Shown here piece by piece: positions 17,962-25,911 of a stretch of DNA of 64,000 bases. The stretch comes from an uncultured Hyphomonas sp. (GTDB taxonomy: Bacteria; Pseudomonadota; Alphaproteobacteria; Caulobacterales; Hyphomonadaceae). The stretch is from positions 248,001 through 312,000 of the forward strand of contig NZ_OY787457.1 in NCBI RefSeq assembly GCF_963678875.1. Direction: 5' to 3'. Both the position numbers and the translations under genes were made by a program. The notes under the pieces are model-generated. The model searched no databases. It was not told the DNA's origin and saw only the letters and a list, made by a program, of their open reading frames with translations. Positions within the stretch are counted from its first letter, which is position 1. Each line of letters opens with the position of its first letter.

Positions 17962-18102
17962 CAAGCCGAGGCCGGTGAATAGGGCAAGCTGGCGCGCAGT
18001 GCAATGCCGCAGTGCGGCTGGCGGCGGGTACAGTTGCGGTGCTTCCCCGGCGGGCAGGGCCGGTCTAGGGTGCCGGCCAAGGGGTAGAAGAGGTTTTTCT
18101 CC

Positions 18103-19110
18103 ATGAAGCGGACAGGTTGGGCGGCCACAGCGGCTGCGGCGATGATGCTGGCTCTGGCGGGCTGCGGCGACAGCGGCACCATCGAAAACAAGCCGGGGAG
18201 CCCGGGCCAATCGCCGGAGGCCGAGCAGGCTGCGCTGAAGGCCCGGCAGGAAGCCCTTTATGAAGAGGCCCTGGCGGCGGCTGAGGCGAGCCGCGGCGAG
18301 GGCGAGCCGGCGGTCTGGACACTGGCCGACGAGGACACGACCATCCGCATCATGGGCACCGTCCACTTCCTGCGCCCGGAACTCGACTGGCGCTCCGAGC
18401 AAATCGACACCGCGCTGGCTGAAGCCGGCACGCTGGTCTTCGAGGCTGACGTGTCGAGCCAGGAGGCGGCCAGCGAAATGATGGCCTTTGTCTCCAGCCA
18501 TGCCCTCTTTACCGATGGCCGGCAGCTGACCAGCCTGCTGGACGAGGCCGAGACCGCGGAGCTGAAAGAGGCGCTCGACTATCTCGGTTTTCCTCTTGGC
18601 GCGATGGAGACCTTCCGGCCCTGGTATGCGGCGGTGAACCTGTCGGTCCTGCAGATGCAGAAAGATGGCTTCGACCCGGGCGCCGGCGTGGAGCAGGTCC
18701 TGGAACGCGAAGGCAAGGCGGCAGGCAAGGACTTCGCCTATCTCGAAACCATCGAGGAACAGCTTGGCCGGTTCGCGAACCTGCCGGACGATGAGCAGGT
18801 CGATTTCCTGATCTCCTCCGCCGAGTCGGTGGAGGAGGGGAGCGAGATGCTCGATGTTCTGGTGAATGAATGGGAGGACGGCGATGTTGCCGGTCTCGCC
18901 GCGCTGATGTCGAATCCGGAAATGATGGGATCGGAAGCGATCTATGATGCGCTCCTGAAAGAGCGTAACCAGGACTGGCTGCCGAAGATCGAAGCCATGC
19001 TGGACGAGCCCGGCACGGTACTGGTCGCGGTCGGCGCGGGCCACCTCGCCGGCAAGGACAGCGTGATCGAATTGCTGCGCGCCAGAGGCTATGAGGTGGA
19101 AGGCCCGTAA
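18103..19110 (+). CDS. TraB/GumN family lipoprotein
   Basis: The 335-residue protein has a lipoprotein signal (lipobox LAGC, Cys22) and an acidic linker with a helical segment at about 45-68. A TraB/GumN domain follows with the diagnostic IRIMGTVHFLRPE start, FEADVSS, RPWYAAVNLS, and the C-terminal VLVAVGAGHLAGKDSVIELLRARGY. The GxxH and GAGHL motifs are the conserved, possibly metal-binding, sites. Members include GumN of xanthan clusters and TIKI-like proteases. The function here is not established. Confidence 0.88.
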   Translation: MKRTGWAATAAAAMMLALAGCGDSGTIENKPGSPGQSPEAEQAALKARQEALYEEALAAAEASRGEGEPAVWTLADEDTTIRIMGTVHFLRPELDWRSEQIDTALAEAGTLVFEADVSSQEAASEMMAFVSSHALFTDGRQLTSLLDEAETAELKEALDYLGFPLGAMETFRPWYAAVNLSVLQMQKDGFDPGAGVEQVLEREGKAAGKDFAYLETIEEQLGRFANLPDDEQVDFLISSAESVEEGSEMLDVLVNEWEDGDVAGLAALMSNPEMMGSEAIYDALLKERNQDWLPKIEAMLDEPGTVLVAVGAGHLAGKDSVIELLRARGYEVEGP

Positions 19111-19179
19111 CGCCCAGCACCTGCGGCGCCCGTGAGGGCGCTTGGCGGAAGGGTCAGGTTTTCAGGATCAGGCTGCGCG

Positions 19180-19569
19180 TCATGTGTCCGGCAGGGGCAG
19201 GTTTTCTGCATTCGCCCGTGCGCAGATAGGGGGCACCGGGAAGACCGGCGCGCTGCGGCCAGCGCGTTCCGGCGAAGTCTGAAACGGCGCATAGGCCGGC
19301 GCGGCCGCGCGCCCGTCACAGGCTGCGGCGAGGCGGTCAGATCTGTGCGGGGACGGCGCCAGCCATTCCCGTTCGGCTTTTTGCGACGGTATCCAGTCAA
19401 TGCTTGTGAGGAAGACCCGTCCGTTCGGCGTCACGCTCCAATGATATTGCACACCCCGCCCATAGGCAGCCCGCACCGCTGCGCGGAGCAGCAGCACCTG
19501 GCACCAGATGAGCGGCCAGAAATACGCAAGATGCGGCGGAAAGCCTGCGGGTGGGTGAAAGAGTGACAT
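19180..19569 (-). CDS. Conserved-looking hypothetical protein
   Basis: A 129-residue product with a protein-like N-terminal half rich in aromatic residues (HPPAGFPPHLAYFWPLIWCQ, AAYGRGVQYHWSVTPNGRVF, ITSIDW-like end). It is followed by a low-complexity Ala/Pro/Arg tail. The composition suits a real protein better than the overlapping opposite-strand frame, which is Arg/Cys-rich. No clear ribosome site precedes the ATG at 19569. It is convergent with the TraB/GumN gene. I do not recognise a named family. Confidence 0.55.
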   Translation of the reverse strand: MSLFHPPAGFPPHLAYFWPLIWCQVLLLRAAVRAAYGRGVQYHWSVTPNGRVFLTSIDWIPSQKAEREWLAPSPHRSDRLAAACDGRAAAPAYAPFQTSPERAGRSAPVFPVPPICARANAENLPLPDT

Positions 19570-19905
19570 GTGCGCGAATATACGTCAGGGCACAGAGGTG
19601 TCGGATGGATTTCTTTTCGCGGCAATGAGCGCGGCAGGTTCGGGACGGTAAAGGGGTGGATACGCGCTCGCCTGCATCCTTCGACGTCGAAGCATGACTG
19701 GCGGAGAACCAATTGCGTCTACGCCATGACCAGCCATGATCATTCCGGACTATAAGCGATCAGGCTGGACTGGAGCAGGCGATAAAGCTTCAGCCGCACG
19801 GTTGCCGACGTAAGACGATTTTTTTTTCGAATACATCATGAAAGGGCTGGCCGCAGACCACGTCACCTACGTAAGATTGAAGCTTGGCAGGCGTGGGGCG
19901 CGGGG
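19570..19905. other. Non-coding stretch before the orphan membrane protein
   Basis: I see no credible gene in these roughly 335 bases. It contains a run of nine T at about 19819-19827. Two copies of an ACGTAAGA-type word lie nearby (GACGTAAGACGATT near 19808 and TACGTAAGATTGAA near 19868). They flank the presumed promoter area and could be a regulator site, though this is not recognised. Confidence 0.4.
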
Positions 19906-21696
19906 ATGCTGGCACTGGTAGAGTTGAGTTTGGTGTTTGCGGGGCTGTGTGGGGCCGTCGCAGGCATATACCGGTTCAACACCGTGGAGACGACGCGATT
20001 GCGTCATCACAACAACATCGTGAAATACGCCGATCTGGCCGCGCGTGTCCGGTGGGTCGACAAGGTTCATGATATCCTGTTCCGGATAGAGGGCCTGCTG
20101 GATCGGTTTTTCGGACAACCCAAACAGGACCGTGACCGGATTCTTAACTTCCTGACAATGCGAGCCTGGAAAGCCAACGCATCCGTCGTGACATTCTACA
20201 TGTTGGTGTTGCCGATGGGCGGGGGCCTGGCGGCCCTTGTGGTGGATCCAGTCTACTCCCTGATTAAACACGGAACTCCGTCAAGTGACGATTGGCAGTT
20301 TGCCGGTTTTGGCGCCTTCGGGTTAGCTGCGTTGATCTGGTTCGTGGTCCGAAACGCCCGGCGGAATTCAAGGGGAGGCAAAGCTGCCAGGGACAAAAAA
20401 GGGCATTCCGCCTTGTGGGAGGCGCTGGCCATTATACCGGGACTCTTTTCCGTGGTCGTGATTTTTGGCACATTAGGTGTGATGTTTCCCGAAGGCAGCG
20501 GGTTCCACACGGTCCATCAATTGGTTGGTTTCTTCCTACTCCTGATTGTTTTGCTCTATTCGGGGCTTTGGGTCTTCCGTTGTATCTGGCGATACGGCGC
20601 CTACTCGCCGATTGTGCTTTCCATCTCCATGCTGCTGATCTTCCTGGCCGTACGTGCCCTGTTGCTCGGTGTTTGGTTCCTGGATGTAAGGACCAACCCA
20701 CAGGCCGCAGGAGCGTTTGCGCAAGGGAACCTGACCGCATACATTTTTACTTTGCTTGCGGCGCTGCAGTGCGCGGGGGCCGTGCTGTATTTCAGCGCTC
20801 GAATTTGGCCGCAATTTCTGCGCGGTCGCTTTTTCACGAATCCAACCCGGAAGTTCCTGATCCTGACGGCAAGCGTGACGGTTTGCGTGTCGTTGATCGC
20901 CCTCATTTCCAACTTCTTGGTGGACGAGGTGATGTATGCGTCGATGATGTCATCGCTTCAGACGGATATTGCGGTCTCGCTGTTTCTGCTTCAGCTTTTC
21001 CTGTTCATCTTTTCCCCGATATTCGCGAACAGTGTTCCGGACATGCTGTCGGTCGGATTTACGCGATTTTGCATCGGGCGCGCGGCACGTTCTGACAGCA
21101 AGATAGAAATGCTCAAGATGCTGGCGCTGGATTTCCTGCTGGCGGTGGGGTGTGTTGTGATGAGTTTGGGGATTCTTCTGATTGGCGGTCTTGTGATTGT
21201 GCTGATTGGAGAAGCGGCATTGGCCGTGTTGGTTGCGGATCGCGCGGTCAACTGGGATGAAGCATCCAGTACTGAGGTGTTGTTGTATTTCGGGCAAATA
21301 CTCGGAGCTTTCCTCTGGATATCGATCTCAGGCGTTGTCGAACTGGTTGGCGGCGTATTTCATCTAGAGATCTTGGGCGTGTTCTCAGCAGAGCCTGATG
21401 TGTTCTGGGACGAAAATATCCTCGGTGTCATGAGGGTGACGTCCTTTATTTTGCTGGGAATGGTGCTAACCAGTCTCATACCGACAGTGGTGAATGCTGC
21501 GATCATCACCTTCGTGATCTCGTCACATTTTATCGAAATCGGTGTGACACGCTCTGCTGCGAATGTGCACGGCTTGCTGCTGGAAAAGGACGCGTATGGG
21601 AAGCCGATCGGCATATGGCGGTCAACCTCCCTGATCGGAATCTTGGGCGGAAGTCTCTGCGCCTTGCTACTGTTTGTGTCGGAGTACGTGCTTTGA
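19906..21696 (+). CDS. Orphan multi-pass membrane protein
   Basis: The 596-residue protein has roughly ten or more hydrophobic segments spread over its length. It also has a short cytosolic N-terminal helical region (about 25-75, RLRHHNNIVKYADLAARVRW) and a basic loop near 150-170. No catalytic signature is recognised. A GGGGCGCGGGG run precedes the ATG. Base composition is visibly lower in GC than the neighbours, with codons such as TTG, ATT and TTT used freely, suggesting recent acquisition. It stands alone, convergent with the hisN-type gene. Confidence 0.75.
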   Translation: MLALVELSLVFAGLCGAVAGIYRFNTVETTRLRHHNNIVKYADLAARVRWVDKVHDILFRIEGLLDRFFGQPKQDRDRILNFLTMRAWKANASVVTFYMLVLPMGGGLAALVVDPVYSLIKHGTPSSDDWQFAGFGAFGLAALIWFVVRNARRNSRGGKAARDKKGHSALWEALAIIPGLFSVVVIFGTLGVMFPEGSGFHTVHQLVGFFLLLIVLLYSGLWVFRCIWRYGAYSPIVLSISMLLIFLAVRALLLGVWFLDVRTNPQAAGAFAQGNLTAYIFTLLAALQCAGAVLYFSARIWPQFLRGRFFTNPTRKFLILTASVTVCVSLIALISNFLVDEVMYASMMSSLQTDIAVSLFLLQLFLFIFSPIFANSVPDMLSVGFTRFCIGRAARSDSKIEMLKMLALDFLLAVGCVVMSLGILLIGGLVIVLIGEAALAVLVADRAVNWDEASSTEVLLYFGQILGAFLWISISGVVELVGGVFHLEILGVFSAEPDVFWDENILGVMRVTSFILLGMVLTSLIPTVVNAAIITFVISSHFIEIGVTRSAANVHGLLLEKDAYGKPIGIWRSTSLIGILGGSLCALLLFVSEYVL

Positions 21697-21729
21697 TCTT
21701 GCTCTGTTTGGCAAGACAGCAGGCGGACT

Positions 21730-22539
21730 TTACAGCGCGGCGGGGCCCAGCAGGGCGAGGGCCTGGTCCATGAGGGCGTCGCTGGCGGTGCAGAGAACCT
21801 GTCCGCCGAGGCTGGCCGGGGCGCCGGTCCAGTCTGTCGCGTGGCCGCCCGCGCCGGTGATCACCGGGATCAGCGCCGCGACGTCCCAGGCCTGCAGGCC
21901 GGTTTCGGCCACAAGGTGGACCGTGCCGCCCGCAAGCCGCGCATAGGCATAGGCATCAAGGCCGTAGCGGGCGAGGCGCGCGGCGCCGCGCAATTCCGTC
22001 CAGGCCTGTTGCTCCGGGCCGGTCAGGATGAAGGGATCGGTCGTCGAGATCACGGCTTCGGACAGGGATGGGATGTCTGTCACGTTCAGCGGGCTGCGTC
22101 CGCCGGGCGTCTGCAGTGCGGCGCCGCCCGGCCAGCCGGCATAGCGTTCGCCCAGCACCGGCTGGTCGATCACGCCGATGACCGGAAAGCCCAGCGGGTC
22201 GACAAGCGAGATCAGCGTGGTCCAGACGGGCAGGCCGGCGACGAAGGCGCGCGTGCCGTCGACCGGGTCGAGCACCCAGCGCCAGCCGGAAGAGGAGGGG
22301 GATTCGCCAAACTCTTCCCCGGTAATGCCGTGATGCGGGCGCTCGCGGGCAATGATGTCGCGCATCGCCTTTTCGGCGGCGCGGTCGGCTTCGGTGACCG
22401 GGTCGTAGGACTGACCGGCAGCGGCCTTGTTTTCGACATTGCTCAGCGCACGAAAATGCGGCCGGATCGCTGACCAGGCCGCATCTGCAAGACGGTTCGC
22501 GAGCGCGAGATCTTCGTCGAGATTGAAATCAGGGCTCAT
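21730..22539 (-). CDS. hisN: Inositol-monophosphatase-family phosphatase, HisN-type histidinol-phosphatase
   Basis: The 269-residue enzyme has the three metal-binding motifs of the family: GEEFG (Glu of motif 1), WVLDPVDGTRAF (motif 2) and AWDVAALIPVITGAGG (motif 3). The VTEADRAAEKAMRDII region and the short length match the alphaproteobacterial histidinol-phosphate phosphatases. These dephosphorylate histidinol phosphate in histidine synthesis. Other members act on inositol phosphate or PAP, so the substrate is a family inference. It is not in a his operon here. Confidence 0.85.
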   Translation of the reverse strand: MSPDFNLDEDLALANRLADAAWSAIRPHFRALSNVENKAAAGQSYDPVTEADRAAEKAMRDIIARERPHHGITGEEFGESPSSSGWRWVLDPVDGTRAFVAGLPVWTTLISLVDPLGFPVIGVIDQPVLGERYAGWPGGAALQTPGGRSPLNVTDIPSLSEAVISTTDPFILTGPEQQAWTELRGAARLARYGLDAYAYARLAGGTVHLVAETGLQAWDVAALIPVITGAGGHATDWTGAPASLGGQVLCTASDALMDQALALLGPAAL

Positions 22540-22597
22540 GCAGGCCAGCTAGGCCTCAAGCAGCCCGGCGGGTCAAGCATGGAAAGCTCAAGCCGGA

Positions 22598-22993
22598 TCA
22601 GGCTGCGCCGTGACCGGATGTGTCGCCTTCAAGGGCCTTGGCCAGTTCCAGCAGACGGCGGCGCGGACGCTCGTCGAGGCGGTAATAGGCGCGGACAAGT
22701 TCCAGCGTTTCCTTCTGGCTGAGGATATCGCTTTCGAGGCGCTCGGCATCGTTGGCGGCATCCGGCGCGCCGCTGGCGGGCATGCCGTCAAAGAAATACT
22801 GGACCGACACGTTCATCGCCTTGGCCAGTTCAAAGAGGCGCGAGGCGGTGATGCGGTTGGCGCCACATTCATACTTCTGGATCTGCTGGAAACGCACGCC
22901 CACCTGAGAGGCGAGGTCTTGCTGGGTCATGCCCAGCAGGCGGCGGCGGCGGCGAAGGCGTTTGCCGACGTGCAGGTCTGTTTCATCAGCCAT
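22598..22993 (-). CDS. XRE-family regulator, PraR/PhrR-like
   Basis: A 131-residue protein with the typical alphaproteobacterial layout. A basic start (VGKRLRRRRRLLGM) leads into an HTH (TQQDLASQVGVRFQQIQKYE, about 24-43), then GANRITASRLFELAKAMNVSVQYFFDGM and a helical C-terminus with RAYYRLDERPRRRLLELAKAL. Relatives include rhizobial PraR and PhrR, which control surface and quorum-sensing genes. The ATG at 22993 has GGAG 9 bases upstream. The in-frame start at 23086 is unsupported. Confidence 0.88.
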   Translation of the reverse strand: MADETDLHVGKRLRRRRRLLGMTQQDLASQVGVRFQQIQKYECGANRITASRLFELAKAMNVSVQYFFDGMPASGAPDAANDAERLESDILSQKETLELVRAYYRLDERPRRRLLELAKALEGDTSGHGAA

Positions 22994-23142
22994 GTAATTT
23001 ACTCCGGGCGGTCTCTGCTTGGGACAGGGAGTGTCCCGTTTCGGTGTTTGCGGCAGACTACTCGCAAACGGCGTGCCGGGAGGCATGACTGCCCAATTAC
23101 CGGGCAGTTTTGTGAAACTTCATACCTGCGTCAGCCTGTCCC

Positions 23143-23171
23143 TTGCCCGTTTGTGCATCGCAGCATAAATC
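23143..23171 (+). promoter_or_regulatory. Candidate promoter of the small RNA
   Basis: TTGCCC at 23143-23148 is followed after 17 bases by TAAATC at 23166-23171 (or ATAAAT one base earlier). This is a sigma70-like pair with ideal spacing. Transcription from it would begin near 23177, just where the first hairpin of the candidate RNA begins. No start was mapped. Confidence 0.45.
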
Positions 23172-23176
23172 TGGTC

Positions 23177-23254
23177 CTGCACTTCGGTGCAGACGCCTCT
23201 GGCGTTTCCTCCCTTTGACTTCAAGGCCGCGCTTCACAGCGCGGCCCTTTTTTT
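23177..23254 (+). ncRNA. Candidate small RNA with anti-Shine-Dalgarno loop
   Basis: About 78 nt of clear RNA structure lies in a 485-base gap between genes. Hairpin 1 is CTGCAC-TTCG-GTGCAG (23177-23192), a UUCG tetraloop. Hairpin 2 is ACGCC-TCT-GGCGT (23193-23205). An unpaired pyrimidine stretch follows containing CCTCCC (23208-23213), complementary to ribosome binding sites. The RNA ends in a rho-independent terminator, GGCCGCGC-TTCACA-GCGCGGCC plus seven T (23225-23254). The plan recalls the alphaproteobacterial cuckoo/CcsR-type anti-SD RNAs, but membership of a named family was not tested. Confidence 0.6.
23225..23254 (+). terminator. Rho-independent terminator
   Basis: Perfect 8-bp arms GGCCGCGC and GCGCGGCC around a 6-base loop, followed by CTTTTTTT. 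No protein gene ends upstream on this strand, so it most likely ends the candidate small RNA. Confidence 0.85.
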
Positions 23255-23478
23255 GGTCGAAGTGTCAGATCCACTGTATTTATTGGGAAAAACTCCGCTT
23301 TTACCGGCGATTTTCCGGGATTTGGTCCATCGGTATGGCTCCCGCGGTCCCGTCGCCGTGCCGTCCGTTGCGTTAACCATGAAAACCGCCGCGGTCCCCG
23401 ATTTCCATTCAGGCCGCGCAAAGCTGCCATGCCGGGTTGCATGGGGGCTTTTTCGCAAAAAGGGGAGGAGGTGAAAAA

Positions 23479-24384
23479 TTACACCTTTGGGAGGACCAGC
23501 GCCGTATCCAGCAAATTGGAGATAACTGTCTCGATTGCGTCGGTCAGGTCTTCGAACCGGTCCAGGCGCTCGACATTGTGCTCATCCATATAAAGACCGC
23601 GATTGATCTCGATCTGCAGGGCATGGACACCGCGCCGGGGCTTGCCATAGCGCCGTGTCGTGTACCCGCCGGCATAGGGCGCGTTGCGGGCAACGCTGAA
23701 GCCAAGTTCGCGGAAGGCCCGCTCCGCCCGGCTGGTCAGTCGGGGGTCGCAGGCCGCGCCGAACCGGTCGCCGAGGACAATGTCTGCCAGTGCGCGTCGG
23801 CCGGGCTGGACCGACGGCATGGAGTGGCAATCGATCAGCACGGCATGGCCATGCGCCTCGCGCAGCGCTGCCAGCTCGTCACCGAGACAGGCATGATAGG
23901 CGTCGTGGATATGGCGCAGGCGGGCCTCGCCTTCGTCCGGCGTCAGGCGGCGGCTGTAGATTTCGACCCCTCCGGCCGCGACACGGGGCAGGCAGCCGAG
24001 GCCGGCATCCACGCGCGCTGTCGGCATGCCGCAGGCACGGGGCGGGGGGCCATCGAACATGGAGGCGTCCAGTTCCCGCGGGTCGCGGTTGAGGTCGGCG
24101 ACCGAGCGGCCATAGCGGGCGGCCAGCAGGGCGGCCCCGGCGGCGGGCGCGGCGGCGAACAATTCCTCGACAAAGGCATCTTCAGTGCGGCGCAGATCCA
24201 TCACCGGAACGCACAGGGCCTCCAGCATGCTGCCCGGATAGAGCGAGCCGGAATGCGGGGAGGCGAACAGGAAGGGCGTTGCCTGACCGGTTGGCCGTGT
24301 CAGCGTGTAGGGCGCCTCGAAACCCTCCGCCCCGGCAGGGCCGGACATGACAGGCAAAGGGGCAAGGGGCGGGGTCGGACGCAT
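23479..24384 (-). CDS. N-formylglutamate amidohydrolase family protein
   Basis: The 301-residue enzyme has the family motifs FASPHSGSLYP, RTEDAFVEELF, ADLNRDPRELD, VLIDCHSMPS, and NAPYAGGYTTRRYGKPRRGVHALQIEINR in successive blocks. It hydrolyses N-formyl-glutamate, the last step of one histidine degradation route. No hut genes are nearby, so the physiological substrate is uncertain. It is divergent from cpdR, a neighbourhood I recall from Caulobacter relatives. The start could also be the internal ATG 12 codons in (MSGPAG). Confidence 0.88.
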   Translation of the reverse strand: MRPTPPLAPLPVMSGPAGAEGFEAPYTLTRPTGQATPFLFASPHSGSLYPGSMLEALCVPVMDLRRTEDAFVEELFAAAPAAGAALLAARYGRSVADLNRDPRELDASMFDGPPPRACGMPTARVDAGLGCLPRVAAGGVEIYSRRLTPDEGEARLRHIHDAYHACLGDELAALREAHGHAVLIDCHSMPSVQPGRRALADIVLGDRFGAACDPRLTSRAERAFRELGFSVARNAPYAGGYTTRRYGKPRRGVHALQIEINRGLYMDEHNVERLDRFEDLTDAIETVISNLLDTALVLPKV

Positions 24385-24545
24385 CCTGCCTATCGTTTGC
24401 CTGTTCGTGGCAAGGTCAAGCCCTCAGCGGCGGCCAGGGCGCGGGTAAGGTAAAAAAGTCTGATCAATTTCCCGGTTATTCACCGCTGATTTACCCGGAT
24501 CACTGTTTATGCTTAGGCTTATCGGACGGATGAAGGGGGCCCCAG

Positions 24546-24905
24546 GTGACAAAGATCCTGCTGGCTGAAGATGATGATTCCATGCGCGCCTTCCTGGCCG
24601 CGGCGCTGCGCCGTGCGAGCCATGAGGTGCAGGACTATGCCGACGGCGAAACGGCGCTGGCCGCGCTGGAGCGCGAAGTGTTCGACCTTCTGCTGACCGA
24701 CATCGTGATGCCGGGCCTCGACGGGATCGAACTGGCCCGCCGCGGCGCCGAACTCGACCCGGCCATGAAGATCGTCTTCATCACCGGCTTTGCCGCTGTG
24801 GCGCTGTCGTCCGGCTCGCCGACGCCGGCCGGTGCAAAAGTGCTGTCCAAGCCCTTCCATCTCCGCGAGATTGTTGAGGAAGTCGACAAGGTGATGGCCG
24901 CCTGA
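24546..24905 (+). CDS. cpdR: Single-domain response regulator CpdR
   Basis: The 119-residue receiver domain has acidic residues EDDDS (8-12), phospho-acceptor D52 (LLLTDIVMPG) and the conserved Lys in LSKPFHLREIVEEVDKVM. That C-terminal wording is characteristic of CpdR, the CckA-ChpT target that in its unphosphorylated form localises ClpXP and primes CtrA degradation. The start is a GTG at 24546. Its presence places the organism among alphaproteobacteria with the CtrA cell-cycle circuit. Confidence 0.93.
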   Translation: MTKILLAEDDDSMRAFLAAALRRASHEVQDYADGETALAALEREVFDLLLTDIVMPGLDGIELARRGAELDPAMKIVFITGFAAVALSSGSPTPAGAKVLSKPFHLREIVEEVDKVMAA

Positions 24906-24978
24906 GGCGAGGCCCATCCGGGAACCGACCCTGAAAACGGCTTGGCCCGGTCTTGAAACCGGGCATTTTCATACCCAT

Positions 24979-25012
24979 CGTTACAATATTGGAGCCGCCG
25001 ATATTGGTGACG
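24979..25012. promoter_or_regulatory. Candidate TetR operator (imperfect inverted repeat)
   Basis: CGTTACAATATTGG and GATATTGGTGACG form an imperfect dyad, with outer CGT-AC and ATAT blocks mirrored. It ends 17 bases before the TetR-family ATG. Position and symmetry fit an autoregulatory operator. The assignment is an inference. Confidence 0.45.
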
Positions 25013-25029
25013 CATGGAGGAAATGCCCC

Positions 25030-25695
25030 ATGGCCGAGAAGACATCCCCATCCCGCCGCGGACGCCCCCGCAGTTTCGATGCGCATGAAGTGCTGCAGCA
25101 GGTCCAGGAGGCCTTCTGGAAGGGCGGCTTCGAAGGCACATCCATCGGTGACCTGACCGGCGCGACCGGCCTTAACCGGCCGAGCCTCTATGGCGCGTTC
25201 GGCGACAAGCACGCGCTCTATCTCCAGGCGCTGCAGCAATATCGCGAGGCGATGCATGCGGCCGGCCGGCAGATCCTGGAGGATGGGCCAACCCTGCGCA
25301 CGGCGCTGGAAGATCTCTACCGGGCCGCCATCCGCATCTACACCGATGACGAGGAAGCGCGCGGCTGTTTCGTCTCCAGCACGGCGCCGCCCGAAGCGGT
25401 GCGCGACACCTCCATTCGCCGCGAACTTGCCGCCACCAATGACGAGCTGGACGGGATGTTCGAGGCACGTATCGCAAGGGCCCAGTCGGAAGGGGAGGCC
25501 TGCACCGGCCTGCCGCCGGACGAGGCCGCGCGCATCGCCTCGGCCGTGCTGCATTCGCTGTCCGTCCGCGCCCGCGCTGGGGCCTCGAAGCGGGCGCTGC
25601 ACGCGCTGGCGCAAAGCGCGGTGGACCTGTTGGCGAAGGCGCCGGAATCGGGAAGCGAATCCCTGAGCGAATCGGGCAGCAGCGAAGCTGGCTGA
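25030..25695 (+). CDS. TetR/AcrR family regulator
   Basis: The 221-residue protein has the N-terminal HTH (RGRPRSFDAHEVLQQVQEAF, then GGFEGTSIGDLTGATGLNRPSLYGAFGDKHALY). The ligand domain resembles the NemR/YxaF-like group (RGCFVSSTAPPEAVRDT). The C-terminus is a Ser/Glu repeat-like tail (SESLSESGSSEAG). A GGAGG site precedes the ATG, and a dyad lies upstream. No obvious target gene adjoins it: the next feature is a tRNA. Confidence 0.88.
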   Translation: MAEKTSPSRRGRPRSFDAHEVLQQVQEAFWKGGFEGTSIGDLTGATGLNRPSLYGAFGDKHALYLQALQQYREAMHAAGRQILEDGPTLRTALEDLYRAAIRIYTDDEEARGCFVSSTAPPEAVRDTSIRRELAATNDELDGMFEARIARAQSEGEACTGLPPDEAARIASAVLHSLSVRARAGASKRALHALAQSAVDLLAKAPESGSESLSESGSSEAG

Positions 25696-25775
25696 AGACG
25701 CTTGACGCAGGCGCGCCGATTGTCCATTACCCACGCTTCCTGACGGGCCCCGACATTCTTGAACGGGCTGCGGAC

Positions 25776-25850
<75 letters not shown>

Positions 25851-25911
25851 TTCCTTCCAGGTTTTCAGCGATTGATTGCCCTCAACCACGATACGTTGGA
25901 GAACAATCGCG

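Noticed and set aside
17233..19044. 603-codon minus-strand frame opposite the flippase end, tRNA and TraB gene
   Set aside because: It runs across the tRNA-Arg(CCG) region and has His/Arg/Gln-rich shadow composition; both plus-strand genes have clear families.
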